Shown: positions 26,187 through 34,672 of the stretch, piece after piece | How positions within the stretch are numbered: the stretch's first letter is position 1 | Layout: each line of letters opens with the position of its first letter | From: Streptomyces sulfonofaciens | GTDB taxonomy: Bacteria; Actinomycetota; Actinomycetes; Streptomycetales; Streptomycetaceae | Reading direction: 5' to 3' | Length of the DNA: 64,000 nt | Assembly: GCF_014656295.1 (NCBI RefSeq) | Contig: NZ_BNCD01000005.1 | Location: forward strand, 62,001-126,000 | Notes under the pieces: generated by a model | Databases searched by the model: none | What the model saw: the letters and a program-made list of their open reading frames with translations, nothing else | Told to the model about the DNA's origin: nothing | Made by a program: the position numbers and the translations under genes

Positions 26187-27380
26187 ATGTCCGACCCCGA
26201 CCTATTCGACAGAGCCCGCCGCAGTCGTCGCCCGGCGGTCCTGACACTGGTCTTCGCGGGCGTACTGGCGACCGGCGCGGCGACGGGAGCCTTGAGCGAC
26301 GGACGCGGCCAGGAGGGCAACCCCACCGCCGCCCCGGCGGGTTCGGCACCCGTGGCCGACCGGCGGGCGGTCACCGAGGCCGCCGCCCGGGCCCTGGCGG
26401 ACGGCAAGTCCGCCACCGAGGCGGCGCGGCGCGCCGTCAGCCGCAGCGGCGACCGCTGGGGCGCGGTGTACTCCGAGGGCGAGTACGCGGAGTTCGAGCA
26501 GTCCCTCGACGGCGAGTACACCGGCGTCGGCCTCTGGGCGAGACGCGACGTCGACGGCCGGGTCGAGGTGGCCCGGGTCCAGCACCGCGGCCCCGCCGAG
26601 CGCGCGGGCATCCGCAAGGGGGACCGGCTCACCAGCATCGACGGCCGCCCGGTCGACGGGCTCCCGGTCACCGACGTGGTCGCCCTGCTGCGCGGCGACG
26701 CGCCCGGCGGGGACGCCCCGGCCGCCGGCACCTCCGTCGTCCTCGGACTGGAGCGCGGTGCGCGGGCCTGGCACGAGACCCTGCGCAGGGCCAGGCTGAC
26801 CACGGACTCCGTGACGGTGCAGCCGCTCGGCGACCGGGCGGGTGACGGCGTCCTCGTCAGGGTGGCCGCCTTCACCAAGGGCACCGGCGCACAGGTGCGC
26901 GAAGCGGTGCGGCAGGCTCCACAGGGCGCCGGCATCCTGCTCGACCTGCGGGGCAACTCCGGCGGCCTGGTCGCCGAGGCCACCGCCACCGCCTCCGCCT
27001 TCCTGGACGGCGGCCTGGTCGCCACCTACGACGTCGAGGGCGAGCAGCACGCCCTGCACGCCGCCCGCGGCGGCGACGTCCACCGCCCCCTGGTGACGAT
27101 GGTCGACGGCGGCACGATGAGCGCGGCCGAGCTGCTGACCGGCGCGCTCCAGGACCGCGGCCGCGCCGTCGTGGTGGGGACGCGCACCTTCGGCAAGGGC
27201 TCCGTGCAGATGCCCAGCAAGCTGCCGGACGGCTCCGTGGCCGAGCTGACCGTGGGCCATTACCGCACACCGGCCGGGCACAGCCTGGACGGCCGCGGCA
27301 TCACCCCGGACCTGGAGGCGGAGGATGCCGTCCAGAAGCGGGCCGAGACGGTATTGAGTGGCCTCGGAAGCCCCTCCTAG
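26187..27380 (+). CDS. S41 family C-terminal processing peptidase
   Basis: A 397-residue CtpA-type protease. One N-terminal membrane segment (about 17-35) anchors it with the catalytic part outside. A PDZ domain at about 110-190 contains the R-K-G-D-R-L-T-S-I-D-G carboxylate-binding strand. The catalytic Ser is in G-T-M-S-A-A-E and the Lys in T-F-G-K-G-S-V-Q, both intact. Such proteases trim or degrade wall hydrolases and lipoproteins. Its place directly after ftsEX, which also govern wall hydrolases, suggests a shared role, though that is inference. Confidence 0.93.
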   Translation: MSDPDLFDRARRSRRPAVLTLVFAGVLATGAATGALSDGRGQEGNPTAAPAGSAPVADRRAVTEAAARALADGKSATEAARRAVSRSGDRWGAVYSEGEYAEFEQSLDGEYTGVGLWARRDVDGRVEVARVQHRGPAERAGIRKGDRLTSIDGRPVDGLPVTDVVALLRGDAPGGDAPAAGTSVVLGLERGARAWHETLRRARLTTDSVTVQPLGDRAGDGVLVRVAAFTKGTGAQVREAVRQAPQGAGILLDLRGNSGGLVAEATATASAFLDGGLVATYDVEGEQHALHAARGGDVHRPLVTMVDGGTMSAAELLTGALQDRGRAVVVGTRTFGKGSVQMPSKLPDGSVAELTVGHYRTPAGHSLDGRGITPDLEAEDAVQKRAETVLSGLGSPS

Positions 27381-27398
27381 TGCGAAAATGGCCACACT

Positions 27399-27887
27399 AT
27401 GGCTAAGGAAAAAGGGCGCAAGCTGATCGCGCAGAACAAGAAGGCGCGGCACGACTACCACATCCTCGACACCTACGAGGCCGGTCTCGTCCTCACCGGT
27501 ACCGAGGTGAAGTCGCTGCGCCAGGGCCGTGCCTCCCTCGTCGACGGGTTCGTCCAGCTCGACGGCGGCGAGGCCTGGCTGCACAACGTGCACGTTCCCG
27601 AGTACAGCCAGGGCACCTGGACCAACCACAGCGCACGCCGCAAGCGCAAGCTGCTGCTGCACCGCGTCGAGATCGAGAAGCTGGACGCCAAGTCCCAGGA
27701 GACCGGGCACACGGTCGTCCCGCTGGCGCTGTACTTCAAGGACGGCCGCGCGAAGGTCGAGATCGCGCTCGCCAGGGGCAAGAAGGAGTACGACAAGCGG
27801 CAGACCCTCCGGGAGAAGCAGGACCGCCGCGAGGCGGACCGCGCGATGTCGGCGGCCCGGCGGCGCGGTCGCACGCCCGCACGGTGA
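27399..27887 (+). CDS. smpB: SsrA-binding protein SmpB
   Basis: SmpB carries tmRNA into stalled ribosomes for trans-translation. The 162-residue product has the OB-fold signature ([11 protein letters not shown] and [10 protein letters not shown]) and the basic C-terminal tail that enters the mRNA channel. It is followed about 240 bases later by the tmRNA gene, the usual pairing. Confidence 0.98.
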   Translation: MAKEKGRKLIAQNKKARHDYHILDTYEAGLVLTGTEVKSLRQGRASLVDGFVQLDGGEAWLHNVHVPEYSQGTWTNHSARRKRKLLLHRVEIEKLDAKSQETGHTVVPLALYFKDGRAKVEIALARGKKEYDKRQTLREKQDRREADRAMSAARRRGRTPAR

Positions 27888-28049
27888 GCGCCCCGGGTGG
27901 CCCCTCGGCGTGGCCGCCCGGACACGCCGGGAGACCGGCCCGGCAGGGCCGAAAGCCCCCTCGGGGTCCACTCGCCCGCTCCTTCCGGCCGGGCCCCGGG
28001 CGCCGCGTCCGGGCGGCAGGGCCCGGGCGCCGCACCCGCGGGAATAGGC

Positions 28050-28079
28050 TGGCACCCGGCGTCGTTGATCCCGTACGAT
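28050..28079 (+). promoter_or_regulatory. Candidate promoter of the tmRNA gene
   Basis: TGGCAC and TACGAT are separated by 18 bases, close to the housekeeping Streptomyces consensus. Transcription would begin near 28086 and leave about 40 bases to be removed by RNase P at the mature 5' end. Confidence 0.45.
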
Positions 28080-28124
28080 GGGACGAGCCCCTCCAGCGGG
28101 GGCACGTGATTGAAAAATCAACAT

Positions 28125-28491
28125 GGGGATGATCGGTTTCGACAGCGGTTGTCGAGGCAGGGGAAGCGAGCCGAGGAAGCGGCCATGATCTCGTAAACCA
28201 CAGGCCGAAAAAAATAATCGCCAATACCAAGCGCGATTCCTTCGCCCTCGCTGCCTGAGTAGCGACTTGCGAAGTGTCAGCCCGGGGCTGTTCCCGACCC
28301 GGATCCTGGCATCAGCTAGGGAACTAAACCTGTAGACCCGGTCACGGGGCCCACAGGGAAACCAAACAGTGACTGAGCCCGTCGGAGACTTGTCCGCGTG
28401 ATCTCCGGGGCCGAGAAAAGCGAAGCGGACTGCGCTCGGAGAAGCCCTGGTTCCGCACCGTTGGACGCGGGTTCGATTCCCGCCATCTCCA
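28125..28491 (+). ncRNA. ssrA: Transfer-messenger RNA
   Basis: The tRNA-like ends are clear: GGGGATGATCGG at the 5' end pairs with CATCTCC at the 3' end, preceded by a T-arm GGTTCGATTCCC-like sequence (GGGTTCGATTCC). The terminal CCA is not encoded. The tag frame starts with GCC at 28220 and ends with TGA at 28256-28258, coding ANTKRDSFALAA, whose A-L-A-A end is the ClpXP degron. From memory S. coelicolor has a 16-residue tag with four extra residues in the middle, so this one is shorter. Pseudoknot arms surround the tag. Partner protein SmpB is encoded just upstream. Confidence 0.97.
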
Positions 28492-28565
28492 CCCACGCAG
28501 TCCGGGCAGGACCCTCATCCGTGAGGGCCGCCGGCCGCAGGGCTGCACAGGTCAACCCCAGACGC

Positions 28566-28594
28566 ACGGCGTCTTCCCCCGAGGAAGGCGCCGT
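28566..28594 (+). terminator. tmRNA terminator
   Basis: A 12-bp stem (one G-U) with loop CCCGA, followed by TTCGTCGTTC. It lies 75 bases past the tmRNA 3' end. The remaining 200 bases up to the carboxypeptidase start hold no clear feature. Confidence 0.7.
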
Positions 28595-28792
28595 TTCGTC
28601 GTTCCCGCCCCCGTGTCGTCGACCGGACCGGCCCGGGGCGGCGCTCCGCCGTTCGGTGTTCCGGGTCGGCCCGCACCGGCAGCCAGCCGCACGGCGGCGC
28701 CGGGCCGTGTCGTCGTCTCCGCCGAACGCACCGGCGGTGACCGGCCCACGCGGTCTGTGCGGGAGCCTGCCGTTCCGGGATCCTCGTGTGGC

Positions 28793-30409
28793 ATGAGCAG
28801 ATCATTGACACGCCGTGGGCGTTCGGGTCGTCGGGGCCCCTGGATCCGGGGCCTCGCCGCCGCGCTCGCGCTGGGGGCGCTGGCCTGGGCGGTGCCCGTG
28901 GCGGGTGCCGACGGGGACGGCAGCGCTCTGGCGAAGGCGCTGGACGCCATCCTGGCCGATGCGCGGATGGCGTCCGGCGCGCAGGGCGTGGTGGTGGCGG
29001 ACGCGAGGAGCGGCGAGGTGCTCTACCAGCACGCCGCGGGCGACCGGCTGATGCCCGGTTCCGACACCAAGGTGCTCACCTCGACCGCGGCGATGGCCCT
29101 GCTCGGCCCCGGATACCGGTTCACGACCGACGTCCTGGCCGGCGGAGCGCGGCACGGTGCCGTGCTCGACGGCGACCTGTACCTGCGCGGCAGCGGGGAC
29201 CCCACCCTCCTCGCCGAGGACTACGACGCGCTCGCCGCACGGCTCGCGCAGGCCGGGATCCGGCGGGTCGCCGGGAGGCTGGTGGCCGACGACACCCGCT
29301 TCGACGACCAGCGGCTCGGCCGCGCCTGGGGCGCCGACGACGAGGCGTCCTACTACACCGCGCAGATCTCCGCGCTCAGCCTCGCCCCGGACACCGACTA
29401 CGACACCGGAACCGTGATCGTGAACGTCACGCCCGGCGCCGCCGCGGGCGACCGGCCGAAGGCCACGGTGACGCCGCCGAACCGGTACGTCCACGTCGAC
29501 GTCCGGGCCACCACCACCACCGCCGCGGCCGGCGACGGCATCGCGGTCGACCGTGCGCACGGCACCAACGACATCACCGTCGACGGCAGCATCCCCGTGG
29601 GCGCCGACCCCGCCAGGCAGTGGGTGAGCGTCTGGGACCCGACGGGCTACGCGGCCGCCGTCTTCCGGGACGCGCTGGCCCGGCACGGCATCCGCGTCGC
29701 CGGCCCCACCCGCCTCGGCAGGGCGGCACCGCACGGTGCGCGGCAGCTCGCCGCGCACCGCTCCATGCCGCTCGCGGACCTGCTCATCCCGTTGCTGAAG
29801 CTGTCCAACAACATGCACGCCGAGATCCTCACCAAGGCCATGGGCGCCGAGGTCACCGGTCGCGGCACCTGGGCCGCCGGGCTCACCGCGATCGACGGCT
29901 ACCTCAAGGGCCTCGGCATCGACACGGGCACGTTCCGGCAGCTCGACGGCTCCGGGCTGTCCCGGATGAACATCGTCCCGGCGACCGTCTTCGTCGAACT
30001 GCTGAGGCTCGTGCGCGAGGAGCCCTGGTTCGCCGACTGGTACCGGGCGCTGCCGGTGGCCTGCGACCCGCAGCGGTTCGTCGGCGGCACGCTCCGCTCC
30101 CGGATGTGCGGCACCCCCGCCGCCCTCAACGCCCGCGCCAAGAACGGTTCGCTGACCGGCGTCGACACCCTGTCCGGGTACGTCACGGACGCCGGCGGGC
30201 GCGAGCTGGTGTTCAGCATCCTGCTGAACAACCACCTCGCCGACGACGTCGACGACATCGCGGACGCGATCGTCGTCACGCTCGCCTCGTCGCGAGCGGA
30301 CGAGGCGGTGCCGGCGGACCCGCGCTCGCTGCGCGCCGGCCGGCCAGGCACCGCCCGTCCGGACGGCTCCGGCCTCGAATGCGCCTGGCGGAAGCCGCTC
30401 ATGTGCTGA
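28793..30409 (+). CDS. dacB: D-alanyl-D-alanine carboxypeptidase/endopeptidase, PBP4 (DacB) type
   Basis: A 538-residue class C low-molecular-weight penicillin-binding protein that trims D-Ala or cuts cross-links in peptidoglycan. The first 40 residues are a signal peptide (twin Arg runs, hydrophobic core, A-G-A-D). Active-site motifs are S-D-T-K at 90-93, S-N-N at 338-340 and K-N-G at 450-452. The last is normally K-T-G; the Thr to Asn change is unusual. A large insert between motifs 1 and 2 is standard for PBP4. The chosen ATG opens the signal peptide; the frame is open for 60 more codons upstream without support. The tail ends in C-x10-C. Confidence 0.92.
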   Translation: MSRSLTRRGRSGRRGPWIRGLAAALALGALAWAVPVAGADGDGSALAKALDAILADARMASGAQGVVVADARSGEVLYQHAAGDRLMPGSDTKVLTSTAAMALLGPGYRFTTDVLAGGARHGAVLDGDLYLRGSGDPTLLAEDYDALAARLAQAGIRRVAGRLVADDTRFDDQRLGRAWGADDEASYYTAQISALSLAPDTDYDTGTVIVNVTPGAAAGDRPKATVTPPNRYVHVDVRATTTTAAAGDGIAVDRAHGTNDITVDGSIPVGADPARQWVSVWDPTGYAAAVFRDALARHGIRVAGPTRLGRAAPHGARQLAAHRSMPLADLLIPLLKLSNNMHAEILTKAMGAEVTGRGTWAAGLTAIDGYLKGLGIDTGTFRQLDGSGLSRMNIVPATVFVELLRLVREEPWFADWYRALPVACDPQRFVGGTLRSRMCGTPAALNARAKNGSLTGVDTLSGYVTDAGGRELVFSILLNNHLADDVDDIADAIVVTLASSRADEAVPADPRSLRAGRPGTARPDGSGLECAWRKPLMC

Positions 30410-30461
30410 GCCCGGCCGCCCGGAGCCGGGCCTGCCGCCCGGCGCCCCGGCACCCAGGCCG

Positions 30462-30531
30462 GAGTTCCGGGGCGCCGGAGTTCCGGGGCGCCGGGGCGCC
30501 GGGGTTCCGGGGCGCCGGGGTTCCGGGACCG
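30462..30531. repeat. 16-bp tandem repeat between convergent genes
   Basis: Four full or near-full copies and one partial copy of GAGTTCCGGGGCGCCG or GGGTTCCGGGGCGCCG. With GGCGCCCCGG at about 30441 they can fold into GC hairpins and may act as a terminator for the convergent dacB and GH3 genes. Confidence 0.7.
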
Positions 30532-30535
30532 CGCC

Positions 30536-33526
30536 TCAGCCGGCCGGGCGGACGGTGAACTCCGCCAGACGCAGGCCCTTGCCGAGGACGAGGCAGACGT
30601 CCCGTGCCCGCTCGCCGTGCGCCGCCCGGCCCGGCGGGGGCCTCAGGTCCGCGCTCACGCTCGTGTAGGAGTACGGGGATCCGGTGCCCGCCGTCCGGGC
30701 CGTGCCCAGCAGCGGCCCGGACGGCGAGCCGAGCCTGACCTCAAGCGTCCCTTCGCACCCCGCGGTGCAGGCGACCTTGGCGCTGAACCGCCCGGCGCCC
30801 GCGCCCAGGTCCGCGTCCGCGTACCGCGTCCAGGCCCCCGCCGCGGCCGCCTGCACCGCGGTGCCCGCCGCCCTGGACTCGTCGACCAGCCGCACCCCGT
30901 CGTAGTCGTCGAAGTCCTCCGCGCGGGTCGGCCGTGCGAGGTCCCGGGGCGGGATGGTCTCGCCGTGCACGGTCAGCCGTGTCCGGCTGCGGATGTCCGC
31001 GGAGGAGGCGCCCGCCATGACGTCGTACGTGCCGCCCTCCACCACCCACTTCGAGCGGGTGACGTCCCAGTGGGCGAGGTCGGAACGGGACAGCCGCAGC
31101 GTCACCGCCTTCGTGCTGCCGGGCTCCAGCGACACCCGCGCGAAGGCCCTCAGCCGCTTCAGCGGCTGTTTGTCGCGCGAGGCGCGCTGGTGGGTGTAGA
31201 GCTGCACCACCTCGTCGCCCGCCCGGTCGCCGGTGTTGGTGACCCGGACCCGGTAGCCGCCGGGGACGGCGGTGAGCGGGCCGTACCGGAAGGACGTGTA
31301 CGACAGGCCGTGGCCGAACGGGTAGAGGGGTTCGCCGCGGAAGTACTGGTAGGTGCGGTCGCCCTTGATGATGTCGTAGTCCAGCAGGTCGGGCAGGTCG
31401 GACTCCGAGCGGTACCAGGTCTGGGTGAGGCGTCCCGCCGGGTCGGTGGCGCCGAAGAGCACGTCGGCCAGCGCGTTGCCGGTCTCCTGGCCCGCGTGGG
31501 TGGTCCACAGCAGGGCCGGGACGTCCTTCGCCAGGTCGCCGAGGGTGGTCGGGTAGCTGTTCTCGACGACCACGACCGTGTGCGGGTTGGCCGCGCGCAC
31601 CGACTCCACCAGGGCCTGCTGTGCGGGTGCCAGGGCCATGTCGGGCCGGTCGTGGGCCTCCCGGCCGTTGATCGCGGGCATCGAGCCGACCACCACGACT
31701 GCGGCGTCCTTGCCCTCGACCGCCGCCACGGCCTGGTCGGTGCCGCTGCTGAGCACGTCCTTCGTGAAGTGCGCGGCACGGTCCTTCGTGGTGAGACCCA
31801 GCGTGCCGTCCGCGGCCGGGCCGAGGTAGGTGCCCTGTGTCCACCAGGACTCGGCGGTGTCGTAGCCGGCGTACCGCAGCAGGTAGTCGCCGTCGTCCTG
31901 GCGGTCGAGGGCGAACTGCTGCCGCACGTACCAGCCGTTCGGCTGGTCCTGGTCGTTCGGGAAGCCGACGCCGTCGTATCCGACGTATCTGCCGTTGGCC
32001 GCCGCGCGCAGGGTGAGCACGCCCGCGCCCCAGTCGAAGACGTCGAACCGTGCCTCGTCCGAGGCGGTGGTGCCGCTCTCCCTGAGCGGTGCGCCGCCCG
32101 CACCGGTGCCCGCGGTCACGTACTTGCCGGTCGCGGTGTCCTTCAGCGCGATCCGGTCCACGGCCTCGCCGCCGGTCACGGATCCGGCGGCGCCCAGCCG
32201 GGCCGCGATGCCCTCCCGCGGGGTGACCCGGTACGGCGGGGTGCCGGAGTACCAGTCGGAGTAGAGCGTGTCGGACAGCGGTCCGACGACGGCCACGCTC
32301 CTGGTGGCGGCGGTCAGCGGAAGCGCCCGCGAGGTGTTCTTGAGCAGGACCATCGACTCGGCCGCCGCCCTGCGGGCCAGCGCCCGGTGCCCGGGGCTGT
32401 TGATGACGGATGCGTCGATCGACCCGTAGCGGCCGCCGCCCGGGTCGAACTCGCCGAGCCGGAAGCGCACGCCGAGGATGTGCCGGGCGGCGTCGTCGAT
32501 GTCCGCCCCGGTCAGCAGCCCCTCGTCCAGCGCCGTCCTGATGGCGGTCGTGGTCGGCCCCGGGTCGGCGTCGTCCGAGGTGAAGCTGTCCACACCCGCC
32601 CTCAGCGCCGCCGCGTCGCCCTCGGCGAGGGTGCCGTAGTACTTCTGGCTGCCGGTGGTGAGCAGGTTGTCGGGAGCGCCCGCGTCGGTGAGGTTCAGCA
32701 GGTCCCGCCCGCTCCAGTCGCGGGCCTCGTCCAGCAGCGGGCTGACGGTCGCGGGGCGGCCGTTGACCAGGTTGTAGGAGGACATCACACCGGTCGCCGC
32801 GCCCGCCGAGAGGGGCGGCTCGAAGGCCCGCTCCTCGTACTCCTTGAGGACCCGCGGGCGCAGGTCGGACGAGGTGGTGTCGCGGTGCACCTCGTTGTTG
32901 TTGCCGAGGAAGTGCTTGAGGGTGGGCGCGGTCTTGAGGTGGTCGGGGTCGCCGCCGGTCAGCCCGGTGCCGTAGGCGGTGGCCATGGCGCCGGTGAGGT
33001 ACGGGTCCTCGGAGTAGCCCTCCTCGTTGCGGCCCCAGCGCGGATCGCGCAGCAGGTTGACGACCGGCGCCCACACGTTGAGGCCCCAGCCCGGGGGCCG
33101 CTCCTGCTGGAAGCCGCGGTCCTCGTCGCCGACCGCGGAGCCGACCCGCCGGACCAGGTCCGGGTCCCAGGTCGAGGCGAGTCCCAGGGCCTGGGGGAAG
33201 ACGGTGGCCTCACCGAGCCAGGCCACGCCGTGCAGTGCTTCGGTCCCGGTGCGGAAGGCGCCGACGCCGAGGCGCGGAACGGCCGGCTCGTACTGGTGCA
33301 GCAGGGAGATGCGCTCGTCGAGCGTGAGCCGGCCCAGCAGGTCGTCCACGCGCTCCGCGAGCGGCAGGGCGGGGTCGCGGAACGGATACGCGGCGGCCGC
33401 GGACGTGTCCACCGCGGTACCGAGCGCGGCCACCAGCGCCAGCGCCAGCCCCTGTGCGGCCCGTTGCGCCCACCACGACCGGCGGCGCCCGCCGCCCCGG
33501 TGCCGTAAGCCTCTTCTCGTCGTCAT
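30536..33526 (-). CDS. Secreted GH3 beta-glucosidase/beta-xylosidase with trefoil insert and C-terminal CBM
   Basis: A 996-residue secreted enzyme. The Arg-rich N-terminus with a hydrophobic stretch ending at A-A-A-A (about 46) is a signal peptide. The GH3 N-terminal barrel has K-H-F-L-G-N-N-N and the nucleophile Asp near 280 in L-N-L-T-D-A-G-A. Residues about 455-587 resemble a fascin-like beta-trefoil (K-Y-V-T-A-G, R-Y-V-G-Y-D repeats) placed inside the C-terminal GH3 domain. A fibronectin-III-like domain near 765 and a probable CBM6-like domain from about 870 follow. Codon 7 is TTA, a rare bldA-dependent codon. A LacI-type operator lies 31 bases upstream of the ATG, which has GAGGGG. Expected substrates are beta-linked gluco- or xylo-oligosaccharides, in keeping with the alpha-xylosidase nearby. 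Confidence 0.9.
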   Translation of the reverse strand: MTTRRGLRHRGGGRRRSWWAQRAAQGLALALVAALGTAVDTSAAAAYPFRDPALPLAERVDDLLGRLTLDERISLLHQYEPAVPRLGVGAFRTGTEALHGVAWLGEATVFPQALGLASTWDPDLVRRVGSAVGDEDRGFQQERPPGWGLNVWAPVVNLLRDPRWGRNEEGYSEDPYLTGAMATAYGTGLTGGDPDHLKTAPTLKHFLGNNNEVHRDTTSSDLRPRVLKEYEERAFEPPLSAGAATGVMSSYNLVNGRPATVSPLLDEARDWSGRDLLNLTDAGAPDNLLTTGSQKYYGTLAEGDAAALRAGVDSFTSDDADPGPTTTAIRTALDEGLLTGADIDDAARHILGVRFRLGEFDPGGGRYGSIDASVINSPGHRALARRAAAESMVLLKNTSRALPLTAATRSVAVVGPLSDTLYSDWYSGTPPYRVTPREGIAARLGAAGSVTGGEAVDRIALKDTATGKYVTAGTGAGGAPLRESGTTASDEARFDVFDWGAGVLTLRAAANGRYVGYDGVGFPNDQDQPNGWYVRQQFALDRQDDGDYLLRYAGYDTAESWWTQGTYLGPAADGTLGLTTKDRAAHFTKDVLSSGTDQAVAAVEGKDAAVVVVGSMPAINGREAHDRPDMALAPAQQALVESVRAANPHTVVVVENSYPTTLGDLAKDVPALLWTTHAGQETGNALADVLFGATDPAGRLTQTWYRSESDLPDLLDYDIIKGDRTYQYFRGEPLYPFGHGLSYTSFRYGPLTAVPGGYRVRVTNTGDRAGDEVVQLYTHQRASRDKQPLKRLRAFARVSLEPGSTKAVTLRLSRSDLAHWDVTRSKWVVEGGTYDVMAGASSADIRSRTRLTVHGETIPPRDLARPTRAEDFDDYDGVRLVDESRAAGTAVQAAAAGAWTRYADADLGAGAGRFSAKVACTAGCEGTLEVRLGSPSGPLLGTARTAGTGSPYSYTSVSADLRPPPGRAAHGERARDVCLVLGKGLRLAEFTVRPAG

Positions 33527-33556
33527 ATGCGGTGCCCCTCGTTCGGTCGGGATTGG

Positions 33557-33572
33557 GTCGAAGCGATTCGGT
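33557..33572. promoter_or_regulatory. LacI-type operator upstream of GH3 gene
   Basis: GTCGAAGCGATTCGGT matches the two better sites at 40109 and 40132 in the left arm GTCGAA and most of the right arm (TTCGGT instead of TTCGAC). It sits between the regulator gene and the GH3 start. Confidence 0.6.
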
Positions 33573-33637
33573 GGCGGTGCGTCGTGCCGGTCCCGTACGC
33601 ACCCGGTGCGCGCCGTGCTCCGCCCGTGGCCCGTCGG

Positions 33638-34639
33638 TCAGGCCCGTGGCGCCGCACTGCCCCGGAGGGTGAGCCGCGGCGCCAGCAGGGTCGCCTCGGG
33701 CACCGGCGCCCCGTCGAGCTTGCGCATCAGCAGTTCCACCGCCCGGGCCCCCACCTCCGCCGTGGGGATCGCCACCGACGTCACCGGCACCCGGGTCCGC
33801 GCGGCCGGCTCGTCCGGGCAGATCGCGGTGATCGACAGATCGCCCGGCACCCTCAGCCCGAACTGCTCGAAGGCGTCGACCAGCGGTTCGAGCACCGGTT
33901 CGTTGTGGACGACGACGCCGGTGAGCGCCGGGTGCTCGCGCAGCAGCCGCTCGGCGACCGCACGGGCCGCCGCCGGGGACGCCTCGCAGGGGTGCACCGA
34001 CGACGTCAGGCCGTGCCGGGTCGCGGTGGCCGTGAAGCCCTCCGCGACCCGCTGGGCGAAGCCCGTCTGCCGCAGGTAGACCTCCGGTGGCGAGCCGATC
34101 AGCGCCACGCAGCGGTGGCCGAGCAGCGCCAACTGCTGCACGCACGCCGCGCCCGCCGCCCGGAAGTCCAGGTCGATGCAGGTCAGACCGGCGGGCTCGG
34201 CGGGGAAGCCGATGAGCACCGAGGGCCGGTCCAGCGCCCGCAGCAGCGGCAGGCGCTCGTCGTGCATCTGGACGTCCATCACGATCAGCGCGTCCACCAG
34301 CGCGGTGTCCGCGACCCGCCGCAGGCCCTCCTCGCCCTCCTCCTGGGTGAGCAGCAGCACGTCGTGGTCGTGGCGCCGGGCGGTGGTGACCACCGACACC
34401 GCGAACTGCATGACCACCGGCACGTGCATGCCGGTGCGCAGCGGCACCACCAGGGCCAGCACGTTGGAGCGGCTGCTGGCCAGGGCCCGCGCCCCGGCGT
34501 GCGGCCGGTAGCCCAGCTCGCGGATGCTGGCCTCGATGCGGCGCCGGGTGTCCGCCGAGATGGACCGCTTGCCGCTGAGTGCGTAGCTGACGGTGCTCGG
34601 GGACACCCCGGCGTGCCGCGCCACGTCTGTGATCTTCAC
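33638..34639 (-). CDS. LacI-family transcriptional regulator of the sugar regulon
   Basis: A 333-residue repressor. Helix-turn-helix K-I-T-D-V-A-R-H-A-G-V-S-P-S-T-V-S-Y-A-L at the N-terminus, hinge helix with the minor-groove Leu in R-A-L-A-S-S-R, then a periplasmic-binding-protein-like effector domain. GTG is chosen; a TTG one codon upstream is also possible, and GGAGG lies before both. It sits between the GH31 and GH3 genes, 33 bases after GH31. The three GTCGAA-N4-TTCGAC-type sites nearby are its likely targets, with a disaccharide or oligosaccharide as inducer. Confidence 0.93.
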   Translation of the reverse strand: MKITDVARHAGVSPSTVSYALSGKRSISADTRRRIEASIRELGYRPHAGARALASSRSNVLALVVPLRTGMHVPVVMQFAVSVVTTARRHDHDVLLLTQEEGEEGLRRVADTALVDALIVMDVQMHDERLPLLRALDRPSVLIGFPAEPAGLTCIDLDFRAAGAACVQQLALLGHRCVALIGSPPEVYLRQTGFAQRVAEGFTATATRHGLTSSVHPCEASPAAARAVAERLLREHPALTGVVVHNEPVLEPLVDAFEQFGLRVPGDLSITAICPDEPAARTRVPVTSVAIPTAEVGARAVELLMRKLDGAPVPEATLLAPRLTLRGSAAPRA

Positions 34640-34672
34640 CAAGGGTCCGCCTCCGCCCGGTCCCGCGGGGCC

